The notes: generated from the letters alone by a model not told the origin. 32,246 nucleotides of DNA from Davidsoniella eucalypti (GCA_004009845.1 RMBW01000276.1:1-32246); one strand, 5' to 3'; shown: positions 1-9,711, counted from the first letter of the stretch. Numbers and translations: made by a program.

Positions 1-1
1 C

Positions 2-2576
2 TATTCTAAGGGCTCGCTCCAGGACCATCGCAACCTCGTCCTGGAAATAGTCTCTGCCCTCGACAAAGCCGACCTCCAACTCGACATCAAGAAGTGCGAG
101 TTCGCAGCCAAGGAGATCAAGTTCCTAGGCTTCCTAGTCGGCCCTGGTATCGGCATAAGGGCAGACCCCGAAAAGACTGAAGCCATTCGTAATTGGGAGC
201 GCCCCTACACACTAACCGAGCTCCGCCGCTTTATTGGTTTCATACACTTCTATAGGGACTTCGTCCCGCGCATATCCGACACCCTTGCGCCATTAACCAA
301 CTTAACTACAAAGAACACCCCCTTTGTTTGGTCCCCTGCCTGCGACCAGGCCTTCCACAGCATCAAGGATGCCTTCATCTCTCCTCCTCTACTAGCCCCT
401 ACGACCCTGACAGGGAAACAATCCTCTCCGCTGACTCCTCAGGCTATGCTCTAGGCGCTGAACTCACCCAGCGCGGCCCTGACGGACATCACCACCCCAT
501 TGCCTTCCTATCTAGGAAACTCACGCCAGCAGAATCCAACTACCCATTCACGACAAGGAAATGCTGGCTATCTACTGGTCCATTCGTCAGTGGAGACACT
601 TCCTGCTGGGTATACACTTCACGGTCTTCACCGACCATCGCAACCTGGAGTTCTTCAGAACCAAAAGGTCCCTAGCAGAAAGGCAACGCCGCTGGGGATA
701 CGAACTGTCGGACTTCTCCTTTGAACTTAAACACCGTCCTGGAACTGACCAAGTAATCCCCGACGCACTATCGCGCAGGGACCAGGACATGCCCAAGGAT
801 GCCAGTGACGACAGGCTCATGAGTAGAGTACACCAACTCCTCGCCCCCGCAACAGCAGGAGACAACCTAGTAGTTGTCAACGCCCTTTGGTCCAACATCC
901 CGGACGCCGACATTCCCTCAGACGACATAGCCACACAATCCACTCTCCCCTCACCCTTCGGGGACGCCGACCTTACCTCACTATGGACACAAGCCCTGCA
1001 GACCAATAATAGATGGTGGCTTGCACGATCCCTTGTCCTCGATGGCGCCAGATCATTCCCCTCAGCATGGGGCCTCCAATGGCAAATCAGCGAATGTTCC
1101 ATCGACGACCGAGGCCTCCTACGCTGGCGCAACAGACTATGGATCCCTCGCTTTGAACCCCTCCGCACCAAGCTGATCCAGACCATCCACGACTCACACT
1201 TGTCTGGACACCCTGGCCGCGAAATCACACGGGACCTAGTTTCACGGGAATACTCCTGGCCAGGACTCACCAACGATGTACGCCAATTCGTAGCCAACTG
1301 CACTACATGCGGTAAAAGCAAGTATTGGCGGGAACAAAAGCGCGGACTCTTGAAACCCCTTCCTGTTCCAGACCGCCACTGGACCGAGCTAGCCATGGAC
1401 TTCATTGGCCCCTTACCACTTTCCAAGCACTGCACATTCATCCTCGGCGTCACCGACAGACTCTCCAAGTCGCAGATCCTTATCCCCATGTCAGACACCT
1501 CCGCGAAAGCAACAGCTGACGCTCTATTCACCCACGTATTCGCACACCACGGTTTTCCCTCAGCCATCGTGTCAGATCGCGGCCCCCAGTTCACATCACT
1601 ATTCTGGGGAGAAGCATGCCGCCGTCTCAACATCAAACGTCGCCTCTCTACGGCCTTTCACCCTCAAACCGACGGTGCCCAGGAGCGAAGCAACCAGGAG
1701 ATTGAAACCTTCCTCAGGATCTTCTGTTCCTTCGCCCAGGACAACTGGGCGGATCTCCTCCCACAAGCACAGATCGCCCTAAACAACCGCACCGTCTCCA
1801 GCACTGCCATCTCCCCCTTCTTCGCGACACACGGTTACAACATGGACATCATCGAGCCATCTCCCACTAGCGAACCATCCTCTACGCAGTCCCCGGTACA
1901 CGACGCCCAGGCCTTCCTAGACAAAATCCGCGACGCCACCAGTTTCGCACAGGTTGCCATGGCGTCAGCACAGGACTATCAGGAGACAGCAGCTAACCGC
2001 CGCCGCCAGCCAGCCTCCCAGTTTCAGATAGGAGACATAGTGCTCCTGAAATGCGAGAACATCGCTTCTGAAAGACCCTCCAAAAAGCTAGATTGGCTAG
2101 CTCGCCGCTACACGGTTACAGGCCTGATAGGCACCCACGCAGTCCGACTTAACATTCCAGGACTAGTCCACCCAGTCTTCCACATCAGCAAGGTACGACA
2201 CGCAGGGACTAACCCCCTGCCCTCACAGGTCATCCAAGACGACGAACCTGAGGCTGTCTCAAGGGAGGAAGCATACGGAGACGACGCTATAGCCGAAGGA
2301 GAATTCCGCGTGGAAGAAATTGTCCGCCAACGGAAATACCGTGGGCATGAACAAGCACTGGTTAAATGGTCTGGTTACCAGGACCCTACTTGGGAACCAG
2401 TGAAACATATCGAAGACACCCTCGCATGGCGCATATTCTTAGACCGCGCGCTAATTGGAGCAGCATCAGCTGACTTCCTACCTAAGACAGGGGGGCCCGT
2501 TTCATGCACCCCTACGGGGGGGGCCTCATTTTTCACCCACCCACCATCCCCATTATTAGCGCGAAATGTATTTTAG
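2..2576 (+). pseudogene. pol: Element A pol, C-terminal part, with two frameshifts
   Basis: The reading begins just after the RT catalytic YIDD box. It continues through the RT thumb, RNase H (ADSSGYALG near 430, KEMLA near 560, FTDHRNLE near 630) and integrase. Integrase has an H-H-C-C zinc domain with CTTCGKSK near 1300, catalytic D in MDFIGPLP near 1400 and in VSDRGPQF near 1575, and E in GAQERSNQE near 1680. It ends with a chromodomain (EFRVEEIVRQRK near 2305 to about 2440). One-base deletions near 396-401 and 543-545 move the frame twice; both lie at short C runs. From about 546 the frame is open to the stop at 2574-2576. As written it cannot make a continuous Pol, though both lesions could be sequence errors. 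Confidence 0.85.
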
Positions 2577-2606
2577 TATTAGTTTTAGATTATAGTTAGC
2601 ATCCGA

Positions 2607-2618
2607 GAGGGGGGGGGG
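2607..2618 (+). other. Polypurine tract of element A
   Basis: A gag-then-G run lies four bases (ctaa) before the 3' LTR. This is where plus-strand DNA synthesis of an LTR retrotransposon is primed. Two more G tracts lie upstream, near 2490 and 2515, inside the end of pol. Confidence 0.6.
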
Positions 2619-2622
2619 CTAA

Positions 2623-2801
2623 TGTCAGGGGCTAAGGCCCAGTTGGTATTTGGCTAAGTAAGATACTTAGCCAGATAAACGGTTATAAATAGGGACCTAT
2701 TCCCGCCGTATTCCAACAGATATTAGTCTTTCTCCTTCATCGGTATCAATCGAAGTCTTTACTCTAGATTGCTTGCCATTGCCTCTTCCTAGTTCGTGTC
2801 A
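2623..2801 (+). repeat. 3' LTR of element A (179 bp)
   Basis: It begins TGTCA and ends TGTCA and reads base for base as the reverse complement of the LTR at 18869-19047. Inside are a 9-bp perfect inverted repeat (2652-2672), a TATA box TATAAATA (2684-2691) and atcggtatcaa (2739-2749). The last is exactly complementary to the primer-binding site seen in the sister element D. If that stretch is the RNA 5' end, transcription would start about 55 bp after the TATA box. Confidence 0.92.
2652..2672. promoter_or_regulatory. U3 palindrome upstream of the TATA box (A/D family)
   Basis: The arms ggctaagta and tacttagcc pair perfectly around a 3-base loop (aga), 11 bases before the TATA box. The same palindrome is at 18998-19018 in element D. 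It could be a site for a dimeric DNA-binding protein, or a hairpin in the U3 part at the 3' end of the genomic RNA. The function is inferred. Confidence 0.6.
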
Positions 2802-3554
2802 GCCCTTATGCCGATACCAGGGCCGACTAGGAAGCCTAGGAACTTGATCTCCTTGGCTGCGAACTCGCACTTCTTGATGTCGAGTTGGAGGTCGGCTTTG
2901 TCGAGGGCAGAGACTATTTCCAGGACGAGGTTGCGATGGTCCTGGAGCGAGCCCTTAGAATAGATGCACACATCGTCAATGTAGGCGTCGCAGCTGATAC
3001 CGTGCCATTTGTCGAGGACTCCGTTGATGCGTCTCTGGAAGGCAGCAGGGGCGTTGGTTAAGCCGAAAGGGACGACGTTCCACTGGAAGGCACCCAGGGG
3101 TGTTCTAAAAGCTGTTATGTGTTCAGAGCCTGGGGCTATGCGAATCCTGTGAAAAGCGGAGATGACGTCGACTTTCGAGACCCACTCGGAACTGGCGATG
3201 CGTTGGAGCGTTTCCCCCATAAGTGGCAGGGGGTACTTATCTTTGATGGAGGCGTCATTGACACCTCGATAATCGATGCAAAAGCGTACGCCACCTCCTG
3301 GTTTATTGACGAACAGTACGGACGAGCCATATTCGGAGTTGGCTGGTCCTATGAACTGAGACTGCTTGAGACCTTCCAGGGTCTTTTGTAATACTAGGAG
3401 TTCTGCGCGAGTTACTGGGTAGAGGGATTGTGTCGGAACGGTTGCACCTGGTTTCAGTTTAATCTCTAGGTCGATCCCTGGTCGATGCGGGGGCAGCGTT
3501 GTGGCTAATTTGGGATCGAAAGCCGAGGCAACAGGTTCTAACCAATCCGGCAGG
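2802..3554 (-). pseudogene. pol: Element D pol fragment: reverse transcriptase core
   Basis: On the minus strand this reads from the protease/RT linker (HLPDWLEPVASAF) through RT. Visible motifs are the FVNKPGGGVRFCIDYR block, FRTPLGAFQWNVVPFGL, NAPAAFQ, and the catalytic YIDD at 2972-2983; it stops at GIGIRA. The frame is open throughout. Both ends are insertion junctions: element C's LTR at 3555 and element A's LTR at 2801. Positions 2802-2963 are identical in reverse complement to window positions 1-162 in element A, and 3312-3554 are identical to 15905-16147. An apparent ORF that continues into 3555-3694 is read-through into the C LTR, not a gene. Confidence 0.85.
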
Positions 3555-3735
3555 TGAGACGATATACGAGGAGTTGCGAAGAAAACTGGTCGTAAAAGAA
3601 TGATTCGATTGAGACCGATGAAGGAGAAAGAGAAACTAAGACTAATAATCGGCGGGAATAGGTCCCTACTTATAGCCGATTCTAGTACTGACAAGGAATG
3701 CCTTGGCTAACCTTACTAGGCCTTAGTCTCTTACA
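3555..3735 (-). repeat. 3' LTR of element C (181 bp)
   Basis: Read on the minus strand it starts TGTAAGAG and ends CGTCTCA. It has a TATA box (TATAAGTA at 3667-3674), a 5-bp-stem hairpin upstream of it (3692-3705), and a core shared with the A/D LTR around agggacctattcccgccg and ctccttcatcgg. A G-rich tract lies just upstream on the same strand (3736-3750), which makes this the 3' LTR of a minus-strand element. The boundary with the D fragment carries a 4-base overlap (tgag), so it is certain only to within about four bases. Confidence 0.82.
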
Positions 3736-3901
3736 ATAGTCTCCCCCCCCATCGGCAGAAAAATTACACTAATTTTACGTCTAAACATACAAAAAACACC
3801 CCTGTAGCATGGTGTATACAAACTTAAAACCGTATAGTACCTTGGTACTAGATATCCAAAAACAGAAATAACTCCAGAAACGGAAATAACTCCAAAATAG
3901 G
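3736..3901 (-). other. Element C 3' untranslated region and polypurine tract
   Basis: This is the distal part of C's 3' untranslated region, separated from pol by element B. On the minus strand it ends with an eight-G run (3743-3750) followed by agactat and then the LTR. No coding potential is visible. Confidence 0.7.
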
Positions 3902-3906
3902 TCAGC
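3902..3906 (+). repeat. Target-site duplication of element B, left copy
   Basis: TCAGC directly before the 5' LTR; the same five bases follow the 3' LTR at 9903-9907. A 5-bp duplication is usual for Ty3/gypsy integration. Confidence 0.95.
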
Positions 3907-4097
3907 TGAAAGGATCTAGGACCCAATCTTGTTGGCTGTGGTATCTACCACAGCCGTTACTTTTGTCTATATAAGGAGGCCGTCTCCCCTCCTTATTCTT
4001 GTCTAGTTCTTCTCTTCCCTCTCTATCTTCTTTAACCTCGTCAAATACTATATCTCTTCTACTTCTGCAAGCCTCGTTCTCGTCGTAGATCGTCACA
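3907..4097 (+). repeat. 5' LTR of element B (191 bp)
   Basis: It begins TGAAAGG and ends GTCACA. It contains a 10-bp perfect inverted repeat (3934-3955), TATATAA (3968-3974), then pyrimidine-rich DNA. The stretch tatcttctttaa (4024-4035) is complementary to the primer-binding site just after the LTR. That stretch would be the 5' end of the RNA under a self-priming model, about 57 bp past the TATA box. Confidence 0.95.
3934..3955. promoter_or_regulatory. U3 palindrome upstream of the TATA box (B/E family)
   Basis: The arms ggctgtggta and taccacagcc pair perfectly around the 2-base loop tc, 12 bases before the TATA box. Copies occur at 9739-9760 (B 3' LTR) and 26485-26506 (E). The ends GGCT and AGCC and the inner GTA/TAC match the A/D palindrome although the middle differs. 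Function unknown; a dimeric factor site or RNA hairpin is inferred. Confidence 0.6.
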
Positions 4098-4099
4098 CT

Positions 4100-4110
4100 T
4101 TAAAGAAGAT
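4100..4110 (+). other. Primer-binding site of element B, self-priming type
   Basis: ttaaagaagat begins two bases after the LTR and is the exact reverse complement of 4025-4035 inside the LTR; pairing extends one more base (4024 with 4111). Tf1-type elements prime reverse transcription with the 5' end of their own RNA in just this geometry. Confidence 0.7.
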
Positions 4111-4111
4111 A

Positions 4112-4417
4112 CCTGATTCTCTTATTGTTGACTGTTCAACACGATTCGTCTTGTCCTCTCTCTTTGCTTTCACTTTGTCAGATTCAGACAACTTTCTGTT
4201 AAACTCTCTTCGCACCCAAGACCATACTACAAAGTTTGGAATAAACTCTTTCTCTTAAGCCAGTTGACTTCTCGTTACTGCAGAACTTGTTTCTTGCGTC
4301 GTAGCGAGTTTTTCACGGTAAAGTTTGAGCGTTTTGGAAAAGCTTTACTGTTTGCTCTCGCTCGTGAGGAGTCTTTCACATTTAGTTGTGTAAACTCACA
4401 TTTTGTCTGCCCCCACC
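4112..4417 (+). other. Leader of element B
   Basis: Roughly 300 bases of untranslated leader between the primer-binding site and the gag start. It is almost identical to the leader of element E (26663-26968). I see no conserved ORF in it; an RNA packaging signal is expected here but cannot be pointed to. Confidence 0.6.
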
Positions 4418-5941
4418 ATGATTTTCCTCAACTTTCTCCTCTTTTTTCTCGCTTTTTCCTTCCTGGGTTACACCAGTCAGTGCTGTGCACGATGGTGCCA
4501 GGAACGTTACCCCGCCGGTTCGCCCGTCGTGCGTCATCAGCGCACCAGGCTACCCCGCTCTGCCCGTCGTTTGGTCCGCGCCCCAGGATGGTGCTATCTG
4601 TCCTTGTTTCGAAGATCCGCTCGGCCAGCTATCGCCAAACTCCTCGGCCCCTTCCCAACCGGGCCTCAAATTGCATTACATGAGTCCTCGTTCCACGACC
4701 ACTTGGGTCACATTCGTTTCTCCCTTTCTGTTCTGGTCGGCCATAGCGAGCCAGCCCACGCTCGTTTCGATTCCGAGCCTGCTGCCCGTGCTCGTGTCCT
4801 TCGCTTCCTCTTCAACAATAGAATGTTGGGCATTGGAGCTGGTGCGTCAGACCTTTCGAGCTTCGAAAACCAGCTCAAGGCTGAACACCTCCGCCAGCAG
4901 ACTCTCGATGTGCAGATTTCCATTGCCGAAAAGGAAGTTCGGCTAGCTGAGTTACAAGCCAAACTGCCCCAGAAATCCACTACCAGATTCTCGTTACCTG
5001 ATGCCTCCAAGTTCTCAGGAGACAAGCGGGAATATTCAGCCTGGAGGTGTGAAATGGAAGGCAAGATTGCTGCCGATGGAACCGTTATCGGCTCTCAACG
5101 GAATATCTGCTCCTATATCTACTCGCGACTTTCGACAAAAATTATGATGCAAATCGAACCATGGTACAAGCAAGTCCAATTGCAGTCCCGGCCGTACGAG
5201 GAATTCCTTGCTGAGCTGGACAAGATGTTCATTGACCCCCATGTTACGGTCAGAGCGTTGGAAGAGCTCCACGAGCTTCGGCAAGGCCGCAAAGAACCAT
5301 TTTCCGACTTCATCCAACGGTTCCAAAAGCTCCGCCTGCTAGCTGGGGTCACTGTCGACGTACACAGCATCGGGTATCTCTCCAGAGCAATCTACCCCGA
5401 TCTTGCCCGACGTGCTGACCATGCGTTCGACGAAACCCGGCTGGAACAAGTCATCAATGGTCTGCAGCGTGCCGCTACTCGCATGGAACTGCATCCGTTC
5501 GCACCCAGCCAGCCCCCCTCAAGCAGTCATCATTTTCCAAGTCGTCCACCCAGGTCGTCTAACAACCCTCATGTTTTGTCCCCCACTCCCCGTCCATCAG
5601 TCGACTCTGACGCCATGGACTGGGTCCCCTCTCGTCGTCTTGCCACAACGGATCGTCCAGCCAACTCTGAACGCCCCGCCAGGCTAACTGCTGCGGAAAA
5701 GGAGAAGCTTAAGGCAGAAGGCGGTTGTTTCCGCTGCAGACAAATTGGCCATACCTACCACAACTGCCCTACTCTCCGCCCGGCTGTTGTCAGAGCACAG
5801 GCTGCCGCTACCCAACCCATTGCCACGTCCTCTGGTGAGTCAGAAGTTTCGCAGAGACTAGCTGCCCTCGAACAAGCCCTGTCCAACCGCGCTGTCATCC
5901 TGTCCGACAACTACTCTGAAGACGGCGAGACGGATTTTTGA
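4418..5941 (+). CDS. gag: Element B Gag
   Basis: Structural protein of the virus-like particle, 507 residues. The ATG at 4418 is in good context (cccaccATG). Residues 1-20 are strongly hydrophobic, like a signal anchor. A conserved block follows from GWCYLSLFRR (57 onward) to the HDHLGH region; it is shared with the C and D Gags. Residues about 150-185 look helical or coiled-coil. The capsid-like core follows (SAWRCEMEGKI to LHELRQGRKEPFSDFIQRF). A proline/serine-rich linker leads to one zinc knuckle, CFRCRQIGHTYHNC (C-X2-C-X4-H-X4-C). The stop TGA is part of the frameshift signal into pol. A TTG 15 bases upstream could extend the frame but is not needed. Confidence 0.93.
   Translation: MIFLNFLLFFLAFSFLGYTSQCCARWCQERYPAGSPVVRHQRTRLPRSARRLVRAPGWCYLSLFRRSARPAIAKLLGPFPTGPQIALHESSFHDHLGHIRFSLSVLVGHSEPAHARFDSEPAARARVLRFLFNNRMLGIGAGASDLSSFENQLKAEHLRQQTLDVQISIAEKEVRLAELQAKLPQKSTTRFSLPDASKFSGDKREYSAWRCEMEGKIAADGTVIGSQRNICSYIYSRLSTKIMMQIEPWYKQVQLQSRPYEEFLAELDKMFIDPHVTVRALEELHELRQGRKEPFSDFIQRFQKLRLLAGVTVDVHSIGYLSRAIYPDLARRADHAFDETRLEQVINGLQRAATRMELHPFAPSQPPSSSHHFPSRPPRSSNNPHVLSPTPRPSVDSDAMDWVPSRRLATTDRPANSERPARLTAAEKEKLKAEGGCFRCRQIGHTYHNCPTLRPAVVRAQAAATQPIATSSGESEVSQRLAALEQALSNRAVILSDNYSEDGETDF
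5932..5938 (+). promoter_or_regulatory. -1 ribosomal frameshift site, element B gag/pol
   Basis: The heptamer G-GAT-TTT is in the gag phase and is followed at once by the stop TGA. Slippage by one base joins gag to pol, which is open in the -1 frame. The same heptamer in the same place is present in C (13675-13681), D (16687-16693) and E (28483-28489). Confidence 0.75.
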
Positions 5942-8900
5942 TTGCCCGGGAAAAGTCGCTCCCCGGTGTAAGTACACAGCAAGGAGATCTGATAGCCCAA
6001 GAAAAGATGAATGCGCAAGGATTGTATTTAGATGTCAGTTTAAATAAATATAGTACTCGTGCCTTCATCGATTCTGGCTGTCTCTGCCTAGCTGCTGTAC
6101 CCCCGCGCCTTGTGAAGTATGCTGAAGTCACTGCTCCGATTACCCCTCGAATGGTTGAGCAGGTGTCTACTTCACAAGACCCACCACTTATTGACAAAAT
6201 AGCCAAGTTCTCCCTCTCTATTGATGACCATACCGAAACCCTTTGGGCGTACGTTATCCCCGGTCAGCTTGAAGATTTAATTCTCGGGCAACGTTGGCTC
6301 CTCGACCATGACATTCATTTAACCCCGAACTCAGGACCAATTGTTTTGCCAAAATCTTCAGAGATGGATGCTGCTGTTTTTCAGAAGCTGGCGACCACCG
6401 AGAAGTTGACCATTTACGCAGTCACTGCTAAGGACGTCGCCGATGCGCTCGAAGCCAAGGACAAGGAACGACCGCCGGTTCCCAACTGGTTGAAGCCGGT
6501 GGCTTCTGCCTTTGAGCCGAAGCGCGCAGTCGAGTTACCACCTCATCGCCCGGGTGTAGATCTTGAGATCCAACTATTAGAAGGAAAGTTACCCCCTCCC
6601 CAGTCCCTTAGATCTATGTCTCGGCTAGAGCTCCTTGCTCTTCAGAAAGTTCTGGACGAGCTTATGGAAGCTGGCCGCATTCGTGACACGAAGTCTAACG
6701 TTGGTGCTCCAGTATTGTTCGTTCGTAAACCAGGCGGCGGTATCAGGTTCTGTGTCGATTATAGGGCCATCAACGCTATCTCCAAGAAGGATGCATACCC
6801 TCTCCCGCGTATCCAAGATACCTTACGCCGGATTTCCGAAAGTAAATGGGTTACCAAACTGGATGTTATAGCCGCCTTTCACCGTATCAGAATCGCCCCT
6901 GGCTCCGAAGAACTCACAGCATTTCGTACGCCGCTGGGTGCCTTTGAATGGACCGTAGTTCCTTTTGGCCTTTCCAATGCACCTGCCGCTTTCCAGCGTT
7001 ACATCAACAGCGTGCTACGAAAATGGCTGGGTATAAACTGTGATGCCTACATCGACGACATAGATGTAACTTCCAACGGGACTTTGGAGGAACACAAGAA
7101 GCTAGTCCTGGAGATTGTCTCTGCTTTAGATGCTGCTGGCTTACAGCTTGACCTGCGGAAATGTGTATTCGCAGCGAAAGAAATCAAGTTCTTGGGTTTC
7201 ATTGTTGGACCTAGTGTCGGCATTAAGGCCGACCCCGAGAAGACTGAAGCCATCCGCAACTGGGAGCAGCCGAAGACTCTGAAAGGACTACGCGGATTTT
7301 TGGGTTTCATTAACTTCTATCGAGACTTTGTTCCTCATGCCTCCGCCATCTTGTCTCCGCTGGTTGCCCTTACCAAGAAAGATGTGCCGTTCGACTGGAC
7401 GCCTGAGTGCTCCAAGGCTTTTGAGGAAATTAAGTCCGCGTTTATTTCTCCCCCGGTGCTAGCACCTTTCGATCCTGACCGAGAAACCGTAGTGTCCACA
7501 GACGCTTCTGGATACGCCCTTGGTGCTGAACTATCACAACGAAGCCCCGACGGCCTATTCAGACCTGTTGCGTTTTTATCTCGCAAGCTCTCTCCGGCAG
7601 AAGCCAACTATCCTATTCACGACAAGGAAATGCTGGCTGTCTACTGGGCAATCCGTGAGTGGCGTCATTTCCTGCTTGGAACCGAGTTTGTAGTATACAC
7701 TGATCACTTGAACTTGGAATATTTCCGCACGAAACGCATTCTCGGTGAACGACAGAGACGCTGGGCCTACGAACTGTCAGATTTCTCCTTCTCTCTCCGC
7801 CATCGTCCTGGCACTGCTCAAGTAGTTCCTGACGCCCTTTCACGACGGGATCAGGACATGCCACACGACGCCACCGACGACAGACTAGCCAGCCGAGACC
7901 ACCAAATGCTGAAAACGCTTCCCGGCAGTCCTGACTTGGTCGTTGTTGGCGCTATGTGGGCACAGGACCCAGACAAGGACATTTCTACAGACGAACAAGT
8001 TCGCACCACGGTATTAGTGTCTCCATTTCAAGACCCAGAACTGTCCCAGCTCTGGATGGACGCACTAAAGCACAACAACCGTTGGTGGCTTGCTCGTGAT
8101 CTCGTCAAATCAGGTGCACGAACTTTTCCTCCCGCTTGGGGACTGCAATGGCAGATCAGCGAATGCCGACTTGACGATAAAGGTTTACTCCGCTGGCGCG
8201 ACCGCTTATGGATTCCACGTTTTGAACCCCTCCGCACTAAATTAATTCAGAACATTCACGATTCTTATTTGGCAGGCCACCCTGGTCGTAACATTACCCG
8301 CGATCTGGTCTCTCGAGAATATGCTTGGCCTGGATTAACTTCGGACGTGCGCAGGTTTGTTTCGAATTGCTCTACTTGTGGTAAAAGCAAGATTTGGCGC
8401 GAACAAAAACGTGGTTTACTTAAGCCGTTGCCAGTGCCAGCACGGCCCTGGACAGAGCTGGCCATGGACTTTATTGGCCCTCTACCAGAGTCCCGCGGCT
8501 GCACAGCAATCTTAGGAGTCACCGATCGTCTTACCAAGTCGCAAGTGTTGATTCCAATGAAGTCTACCTCCTCTCGTGATACTGCAGAGGCCCTTCTGGT
8601 AAACGTATTCTCCCATCATGGATTTCCCTCAGCAATAGTTTCTGACCGTGGCCCCCAATTTGCGCATTTATTTTGGGGAGAAGTTTGCAGGCGCCTAGGC
8701 ATCAAGCGACGTTTGTCCACCGCTTTCCACCCACAAACCGACGGAGCCCAAGAAAGAAGTAATCAGGAAATCGAAGCCTATATTCGCAACTTCTGTTCTT
8801 TTGCTCAAAACGACTGGGCAGATCTCCTGCCGCAAGCGCAGCTTGCTCTCAACAACAGGATCGCATCAAGCACCGGCATGTCCCCCTTCTTCGCCAACCA

Positions 8901-9534
8901 CGGTTTCAACATCGATATCATCGAGCCGTCGACTCAAGGGCTGCCTGCTTCTGCTGGATCTCCAGTCGAGGGTGCACAGCAGTGGCTAAGCAAGCTACGC
9001 GATGCCATGGCCTTTGCCCGCGCCTCTCTTGCTGCTGCTCAAGAAGCGCAGGAGAGAGCCTCGAACCGCCACCGTCAGCCAGCTGAGAAGTTCCATGTGG
9101 GTGATACAGTGTATCTTAGTACTAAAAACATTTCCACAGCTCGTCCCTCTCGCAAACTCGATTGGCTAGCCAAACGCTACAAAGTCACAGGACTAGTAGG
9201 TAGCCACGTGGTCAAGCTCAATGTCCCAGGCAACATTTGGCCAAGTTTTCATGTCAGCATGGTGCGCCGAGCCGCTAATAATCCGCTCCCCTCTCAAGTC
9301 TTACAAGATGATGAGCCGGGGCCGGTGACGGAGCGTGAAGCAGCTTCGAATCCTGACCTGGTAGCTGGCGAATGGAGGGTAGAGAGTATTTTAAAGACAC
9401 GTAAAAATCGACGAGCAGAGCAGGCGTTAGTCAAGTGGTTAGGTTACGAAGACGCTACCTGGGAACCCCTCATTCACGTTAAGGATACTTTAGCTTGGAA
9501 AATCTTCGCAGAGGCGAATGGTCGCTCGGATTGA
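5938..9534 (+). CDS. pol: Element B Pol: protease, RT, RNase H, integrase, chromodomain
   Basis: It is expressed as a -1 frameshift product of gag; the first ATG is at 6007. With residue 1 at 5938, the aspartic protease motif is DSG (45-47). RT spans roughly 200-400, with FVRKPGGGIRFCVDYR and catalytic YIDD (371-374). RNase H is about 510-640 (TDASG, KEMLA, YTDHLNLE). The integrase zinc domain has H774, H781, C811 and C814; the catalytic triad is D844, D903 and E939, with 35 residues between the last two. A KLDWLAKRY-type C-terminal module follows, and a chromodomain is at about 1144-1190 (EWRVESILKTRK to DATWEP). All catalytic residues are present and the frame is unbroken. Chromodomains are thought to steer integration by binding histone marks. 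Nothing suggests decay. Confidence 0.95.
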   Translation: MIAREKSLPGVSTQQGDLIAQEKMNAQGLYLDVSLNKYSTRAFIDSGCLCLAAVPPRLVKYAEVTAPITPRMVEQVSTSQDPPLIDKIAKFSLSIDDHTETLWAYVIPGQLEDLILGQRWLLDHDIHLTPNSGPIVLPKSSEMDAAVFQKLATTEKLTIYAVTAKDVADALEAKDKERPPVPNWLKPVASAFEPKRAVELPPHRPGVDLEIQLLEGKLPPPQSLRSMSRLELLALQKVLDELMEAGRIRDTKSNVGAPVLFVRKPGGGIRFCVDYRAINAISKKDAYPLPRIQDTLRRISESKWVTKLDVIAAFHRIRIAPGSEELTAFRTPLGAFEWTVVPFGLSNAPAAFQRYINSVLRKWLGINCDAYIDDIDVTSNGTLEEHKKLVLEIVSALDAAGLQLDLRKCVFAAKEIKFLGFIVGPSVGIKADPEKTEAIRNWEQPKTLKGLRGFLGFINFYRDFVPHASAILSPLVALTKKDVPFDWTPECSKAFEEIKSAFISPPVLAPFDPDRETVVSTDASGYALGAELSQRSPDGLFRPVAFLSRKLSPAEANYPIHDKEMLAVYWAIREWRHFLLGTEFVVYTDHLNLEYFRTKRILGERQRRWAYELSDFSFSLRHRPGTAQVVPDALSRRDQDMPHDATDDRLASRDHQMLKTLPGSPDLVVVGAMWAQDPDKDISTDEQVRTTVLVSPFQDPELSQLWMDALKHNNRWWLARDLVKSGARTFPPAWGLQWQISECRLDDKGLLRWRDRLWIPRFEPLRTKLIQNIHDSYLAGHPGRNITRDLVSREYAWPGLTSDVRRFVSNCSTCGKSKIWREQKRGLLKPLPVPARPWTELAMDFIGPLPESRGCTAILGVTDRLTKSQVLIPMKSTSSRDTAEALLVNVFSHHGFPSAIVSDRGPQFAHLFWGEVCRRLGIKRRLSTAFHPQTDGAQERSNQEIEAYIRNFCSFAQNDWADLLPQAQLALNNRIASSTGMSPFFANHGFNIDIIEPSTQGLPASAGSPVEGAQQWLSKLRDAMAFARASLAAAQEAQERASNRHRQPAEKFHVGDTVYLSTKNISTARPSRKLDWLAKRYKVTGLVGSHVVKLNVPGNIWPSFHVSMVRRAANNPLPSQVLQDDEPGPVTEREAASNPDLVAGEWRVESILKTRKNRRAEQALVKWLGYEDATWEPLIHVKDTLAWKIFAEANGRSD

Positions 9535-9711
9535 ACTTAGTCATAGGTGATTTGTCACTCATTCTTCTTCTTGGTATCTGGTTATTTTTCATTGTTTTTC
9601 TGGTCCCTCCAATTTGTATCAATAATTTTTTTATTTTCATTTCTTTTTCTCAGCCTCATGGAGGGGGGCTCATATATCTTAGGTTAGTTAGAACATTGAG
9701 GGGGGGGTAGT
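9535..9711 (+). other. Element B 3' untranslated region and polypurine tract
   Basis: T-rich sequence after pol, then two G tracts: tggaggggggc near 9659-9669 and gagggggggg at 9698-9707, the latter four bases before the 3' LTR. The second is the expected plus-strand primer; the first may be an additional one. Confidence 0.7.

Larger units (their letters stand above)
1..2801 (+). mobile_element. Element A: 3' part of a Ty3/gypsy chromovirus
   Basis: This is the right-hand part of an LTR retrotransposon, cut off by the window edge. It holds the end of RT, RNase H, integrase, chromodomain, a G-rich tract and a 179-bp 3' LTR. The LTR reads as identical to that of element D (18869-19047), so A and D are the same family. 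A ends at 2801 directly against a minus-strand RT fragment of that family (2802-3554). I infer that A inserted into D in the opposite orientation; the right-hand target duplication would then be 2802-2806 (gccct), and its left copy lies outside the window. Confidence 0.85.

Noticed and set aside
587..1636. Long antisense ORF across element A pol
   Set aside because: It mirrors the integrase/RNase H frame on the other strand, has no motif of its own, and similar shadows occur antisense to the other pol copies.
2789..3694. 301-codon minus-strand ORF taken as one gene
   Set aside because: It is a chance fusion of the D RT fragment (2802-3554) with read-through in the C LTR (3555-3694).
4403..4417. 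Upstream TTG start for B Gag
   Set aside because: An ATG in good context follows 15 bases later at 4418 and opens the hydrophobic N-terminus; a non-ATG start is not needed.
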